Shown here: positions 6,168 through 9,448 of the stretch, in pieces
Layout: every line of letters begins with the position of its first letter
Position numbering within the stretch: the stretch's first letter is position 1
Source of the DNA: Methanimicrococcus sp.
GTDB lineage: Archaea; Halobacteriota; Methanosarcinia; Methanosarcinales; Methanosarcinaceae
NCBI GenBank assembly: GCA_009776675.1
Contig: WRNK01000025.1
Location: 1 to 9,448, forward strand
DNA length: 9,448 nt
Direction of reading: 5' to 3'
Notes under the pieces: model-generated
Told to the model about the DNA's origin: nothing
Databases searched by the model: none
What the model saw: only the letters and a program-made list of their open reading frames with translations
Program-made: the position numbers and the translations under genes

Positions 6168-9100
6168 ATGAATCAACCTATTGAAGAAAATACATCAAAA
6201 AAGCGGCAGATGATTCTGCTGTCTTTGGTGATTGTGTTGGCAATCATCGCGTTAAGCAACATAACTTATGCACAGACATACACTTGGAGCGGCAATACAC
6301 CGCCCACATTAAGCGGCATAGACCCCGACCTCATAACCCTCAGCGGCTCGCCGAGCGGCACGTTAACTGTTCCGGCAAATAAGCAAGTCACTATAGAAGG
6401 AACGATCACGAACACGGCACAGCAGATTACTCTAAATCTTGGTGCGGGTTCAACTGTCTATTGGAATTCGACTTATTCTGTCAATACGACATCAGCAACT
6501 GCTTCTATGATTACTATAAGCGGTAATGGCGGCACTTTTGAAATTGAAAGCAGCGGTTCTGTGGGGAAACTAAGAAACGGTACTGCCATAAATGTCACCG
6601 GCTCCAATATGTCAATCATAGTGGATGGTACTGTTTCAAGCACAGCCCCCTCAAACGGTTCTTTGATCACTTTAAGCGGCAGCAACAACACACTTCAGGT
6701 TGAAAGCGGCGGTTCGATTCAAAATACAGCAAACGGCACTGCTATACATATTAACGGCTCAAACACTTCAATCATAGTGAGCGGCGGTACTGTTTCAGCG
6801 GCATCCGGCAGTGCCATTGATGTTTTAACAGCGGATTCTGTCAACATCGAGGTCAATTCCGGTCTTGTTTTCAATACAGGCACCATTGCTACAAATGCTG
6901 TCATCTATTCACCCAATCAAGCACCCGGCAACAACACCGATGTCACAATAAAAGGAACGGGCGTTGTGGAAGCGAGAGGAATCAGCACCGGATATGGTAT
7001 TGTGACATATGGTAATGTGACTGTCATGGATGCTGCTCGTGTAAGTGCTACAGCAAACAGGACAATTGATGTTCTTGGTGAAGATTCAATCGTAACGGTA
7101 AGTGGCGGTACGGTAAGCACCAAATCCGGACAAGCGATCTACACCAACAGTTCTAATTCAAAAGTCATAATAAATGGCGGCATGGTAGTCGCCGAAGACG
7201 GTTATGCGATCTTCACTAATATTTCAGGCTCAGACGTCACTGTAAGCGACGGTTTTGTGTTCGCTTACGGTTCTGCCATCTCCGGTCCGACCAATGTCAT
7301 TCGTGTGACCGGCGGCACACCCACCATCAGCGGCGACGGTGTAGCTGCTGCATGGGATCAAAGTGCAGGTAACACGGTATATAACATAGGAACGGCGCTT
7401 GATCTGGATTTGAATCCGGCAGGCAGTGTCGTATGGGACAGGCAAGGTCCGCAAAGTGGCATTTCATATTCAAACGGTGCAAACAGTGGCTTTTTCCCGG
7501 TAAACGGTATAAAAGTAGGCAAGGACACGATAGACCTCAAATATTATGCGGCGCCCTATACAGTTGCTGATGTTGAAGCTGATATTGCAGAGGCGCTCGC
7601 AGATTTCAGTACTGTCTATGTCATCAATACCGATACAAGTGTTTTTGACGCGGGCAGTACTCCCCTCAATTTGACCATACCTTCCGGCAAAAAGATTGAG
7701 TGGAGCGCGAATTATACAGGATCTACATGGGGCCTTGACGAAAGTTTGATATTTGCTGAAGGCAGCGGTACATTTGAGTTCACGGGCGGTACTGTAGAAA
7801 ATGCCGGATTAGGCAGTGTTCTCAATATTTCTCAAGGTGCGGGTTTCACTGTCATAGTGAGCAACAGCATAGTGAACTCTGTATTCGGCTTTGTAATTGA
7901 CAGTTCATCCCTTAGCACAAACTCAAACATCATTGTGAGTGGCGGTACAGTTTCTACCACAGGAGGTGGTGCTATCGGCGCTACCGGTCCAAATTCCTCT
8001 ATTACAGTGAGTGGTGGTACAGTATCCGCCACCATTGGTTCTGCAATCTACTGTTTTTCCGGCAATATCACGGTGAGCGGTGGTACAGTTTCAGCTACAA
8101 GCGGTGCTGCTATCAATATGCCCATACCCATGAGTGGTAATATCTTGATAAATGGCGGTTTTGTATTTGCTTATGGAACCGCAATCGAGGGCACTGAAAA
8201 TGTGATAAATTGCATTGGTACTTACACGCTCAACAATAACCCCGCAGATAACGGCGTGGTTGTTGCATGGGATCAGGGAGCAGGCAATACGGCGTATGTT
8301 GAGGGTACGAACCCTGATCTGATAATTGCTCCTCCTGCAGCAACAGTAACATGGCATAATGACTCAACACTAGGCGGGGGCATTTCATATGCAAACGGCG
8401 CAAATACCGGCTTTTTCCCATTAGGCGTAACGATTCAACAACTCAAGGATATTACAAGCTTTGAGATTGCAGGCGTGAGCGGCACAATCACGGCAGGTAT
8501 GCCAAACACAATCACTTTGACTCTTCCGTATGGCACAGATGTCACCTCCCTGACGCCGACAATTGTACATACAGGAGTGTCGGTCAGTCCGAATAGCGGT
8601 ACAACACAAGACTTCACAACTCCTATGACTTACACAGTGACGGCGACAGACACCTCGACAAAGGAATATGTTGTGACAGTGACGGTGGCGCCAAACACTG
8701 CAAAAGAGATCACAAAATTTGAGATTTTAGGCGTGAGCGGCATAATCACTGCCGGTGCGCCAAACACAATCCTTTTGACTCTTCCCTATGGCACGGATGT
8801 CACAAACCTGTTGCCGGCAATCACACATACAGGTGCGTCGGTCAGTCCGGTTACAGCGCAGGATTTCACAAATCCGGTGACCTACACAGTAACGGCAGAT
8901 GACATGACGACAAAAGATTATGTTGTAACAGTTGTGGTGGCACTGAATTCGGCGAAAGATATTACAAACTTTGAAATTTCTGGTGTAAGCGGCATAATCA
9001 CCGCCGGTACACCAAATACAATCCTTTTGACTCTTCCCTATGGCACGGATGTTACCACCCTGATGCCGGCAATCACACATACCGGTGCGTCCGTCAGTCC

Positions 9101-9448
9101 GTCAAGTGGTATGATGCTGGATTTCACAAATCCTGTGACTTACACAGTAACGGCAGATGACACAACGACAAAAGATTATGTTGTGACAGTTGCGGTGGCG
9201 CCAGATCCTGCAAAAGATATCACAAGCTTTGAGATTGCAGGCATAAGCGGTATAATCACAGCCGGTGCACCAAACACAATCATTCTGACTCTTCCATATG
9301 GTACGGATATCACTGCCTTGACGCCGACAATCACGCACACGGGTGTGTCTGTTAGTCCGGCAAACGGCATGATGCAGGATTTTTCAAGTCCCGTGACTTA
9401 CACAGTAACGGCAGCTGACACAACGACAAAAGATTATGTTGTGACAGT
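6168..9448 (+). CDS. Large secreted surface protein/adhesin, 3' end missing
   Basis: The frame stays open for 1093 codons and leaves the window without a stop. Residues 1-35 form a signal peptide: charged KKR at 11-13, a hydrophobic core at about 15-30, and a likely cut after TYA, before Gln36. Two beta-helix-like regions follow (about 6270-7247 and 7640-8153), built of turns of about 20-24 residues with SGGTVSA-type and SGSAI-type motifs. Each ends in a homologous module containing GFVFAYG, AWDQ, AGNT and GISY-NGAN-GFFP (7248-7499 and 8154-8420). From 8445, at least four tandem repeats of about 86 residues resemble DUF5018 (YGTDVT, HTG-SVSP, DFTNPVTYTVTA, KDYVVTV). Many N-x-S/T sequons suit archaeal N-glycosylation. 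The role is probably cell-surface adhesion or envelope structure. Anchor and C-terminus lie outside the window. GC content is visibly higher than in neighbouring genes, partly from Gly/Ser/Thr/Ala composition. No catalytic motif is seen. Confidence 0.88.
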   Translation, partial: MNQPIEENTSKKRQMILLSLVIVLAIIALSNITYAQTYTWSGNTPPTLSGIDPDLITLSGSPSGTLTVPANKQVTIEGTITNTAQQITLNLGAGSTVYWNSTYSVNTTSATASMITISGNGGTFEIESSGSVGKLRNGTAINVTGSNMSIIVDGTVSSTAPSNGSLITLSGSNNTLQVESGGSIQNTANGTAIHINGSNTSIIVSGGTVSAASGSAIDVLTADSVNIEVNSGLVFNTGTIATNAVIYSPNQAPGNNTDVTIKGTGVVEARGISTGYGIVTYGNVTVMDAARVSATANRTIDVLGEDSIVTVSGGTVSTKSGQAIYTNSSNSKVIINGGMVVAEDGYAIFTNISGSDVTVSDGFVFAYGSAISGPTNVIRVTGGTPTISGDGVAAAWDQSAGNTVYNIGTALDLDLNPAGSVVWDRQGPQSGISYSNGANSGFFPVNGIKVGKDTIDLKYYAAPYTVADVEADIAEALADFSTVYVINTDTSVFDAGSTPLNLTIPSGKKIEWSANYTGSTWGLDESLIFAEGSGTFEFTGGTVENAGLGSVLNISQGAGFTVIVSNSIVNSVFGFVIDSSSLSTNSNIIVSGGTVSTTGGGAIGATGPNSSITVSGGTVSATIGSAIYCFSGNITVSGGTVSATSGAAINMPIPMSGNILINGGFVFAYGTAIEGTENVINCIGTYTLNNNPADNGVVVAWDQGAGNTAYVEGTNPDLIIAPPAATVTWHNDSTLGGGISYANGANTGFFPLGVTIQQLKDITSFEIAGVSGTITAGMPNTITLTLPYGTDVTSLTPTIVHTGVSVSPNSGTTQDFTTPMTYTVTATDTSTKEYVVTVTVAPNTAKEITKFEILGVSGIITAGAPNTILLTLPYGTDVTNLLPAITHTGASVSPVTAQDFTNPVTYTVTADDMTTKDYVVTVVVALNSAKDITNFEISGVSGIITAGTPNTILLTLPYGTDVTTLMPAITHTGASVSPSSGMMLDFTNPVTYTVTADDTTTKDYVVTVAVAPDPAKDITSFEIAGISGIITAGAPNTIILTLPYGTDITALTPTITHTGVSVSPANGMMQDFSSPVTYTVTAADTTTKDYVVT
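6480..8153 (+). repeat. Beta-helix-type short repeats in the surface protein
   Basis: Short imperfect repeats recur as (V/I)SGGTVSA-SGSAI, with turns of about 20-24 residues. Clear copies encode IIVSGGTVSAASGSAI (near 6765-6820), VTVSGGTVSTKSGQAI (near 7092-7140), and three close copies between about 7930 and 8118. The spacing and Gly/Ser/Thr/Asn-rich turns are as expected for coils of a right-handed parallel beta-helix. The region 7500-7640 interrupts the pattern with a more ordinary sequence that starts the second module. Confidence 0.7.
7248..7499 (+). repeat. First copy of the 'AWDQ' capping module
   Basis: This stretch of 84 codons encodes GFVFAYGSAI, a VRVTGG-like strand, AAAWDQSAGNTVY, LDLDLNP, VVWD, and GISYSNGANSGFFP. 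The same order of motifs recurs at 8154-8420 with clear residue identity. It directly follows the first beta-helix region and probably caps or links it. Confidence 0.8.
8154..8420 (+). repeat. Second copy of the 'AWDQ' capping module
   Basis: This stretch of 89 codons encodes GGFVFAYGTAIEG, VVAWDQGAGNTAY, PDLIIAP, VTWH, and GISYANGANTGFFP, matching 7248-7499. It closes the second beta-helix region and is followed after about eight codons by the 86-residue tandem repeats. Confidence 0.8.
8445..9448 (+). repeat. Tandem ~258-bp repeats encoding DUF5018-like domains
   Basis: Units start at 8445, 8703, 8955 and 9213, with lengths 258, 252 and 258 bp; the fourth is cut by the window edge. Each encodes 84-86 residues. 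They begin KDIT-FEI-G-SGIITAG-PNTI and continue LTLPYGTDVT, HTG-SVSP, a variable loop, DF-NPVTYTVTA and TTKDYVVTV-VAP. Units 2 to 4 share long identical DNA stretches. The 6-bp deletion in unit 2 removes two residues of the SVSP-SG loop. The family resemblance to DUF5018 is from memory of its consensus. More copies probably follow beyond the window. Confidence 0.9.

Noticed and set aside
6473..9370. Several reverse-strand frames of 60-117 codons, some Cys-rich and repeated (e.g. 8727-9080)
   Set aside because: They lie antisense to the continuous surface-protein frame and repeat only because that gene repeats; the Cys/Arg content reflects the complement of Thr/Ala/Gly codons.

Overview
The window looks like part of the chromosome of a methanogenic archaeon of the Methanosarcinaceae. 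A gut-type genus such as Methanimicrococcus is a guess from the low GC, the low-complexity spacers and the large adhesin. The archaeal assignment rests on an aIF1/SUI1 protein with the archaeal N-terminal Cys cluster and high similarity, from memory, to the 102-residue Methanosarcina protein. It is supported by an Hjc-like nuclease, TATA-box-like elements about 26 bp ahead of start codons, and T-tract terminators. All supported genes are on the + strand.

Layout: (1) Positions 1-460 hold a probable promoter, a perfect 14-bp palindrome, the translation factor aIF1 (119-427) and a hairpin/T-tract terminator overlapping its stop codon. (2) Positions 460-747 are a T-rich spacer with 12-bp and 15-bp tandem repeats. 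(3) Positions 748-3567 encode a large U32-family protein of the kind that acts as Fe-S RNA hydroxylases/collagenase-like proteins. It carries a 27-bp triplicated linker. (4) Positions 3599-3687 are an uninterrupted 89-nt pyrimidine tract. (5) Positions 3746-4228 encode an Hjc-like PD-(D/E)XK nuclease, whose last codons fall in the first of three 35-bp tandem copies (4198-4300). (6) Positions 4378-5925 are a two-gene ABC importer operon (permease and ATPase, SsuCB/TauCB/NrtBD type) with no solute-binding gene in view. (7) Positions 5926-6167 are an A-rich spacer with degenerate repeats of about 25 bp. (8) Positions 6168-9448 are an open reading frame running off the right edge: a secreted surface protein with two beta-helix modules, each closed by a homologous 'AWDQ' module, followed by at least four tandem repeats of about 86 residues resembling DUF5018.

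The housekeeping genes (aIF1, U32, nuclease) and the transporter look functionally independent. They appear as separate transcription units, apart from the ABC pair. The most notable features are the surface protein, which is visibly richer in GC than its surroundings, and the fact that nearly every intergenic gap carries its own distinct low-complexity or tandem-repeat tract. I see no CRISPR array, tRNA, rRNA or transposase. No clearly new multi-gene system is visible; the best candidates for novelty are the modular adhesin and the repeat-expanded spacers.
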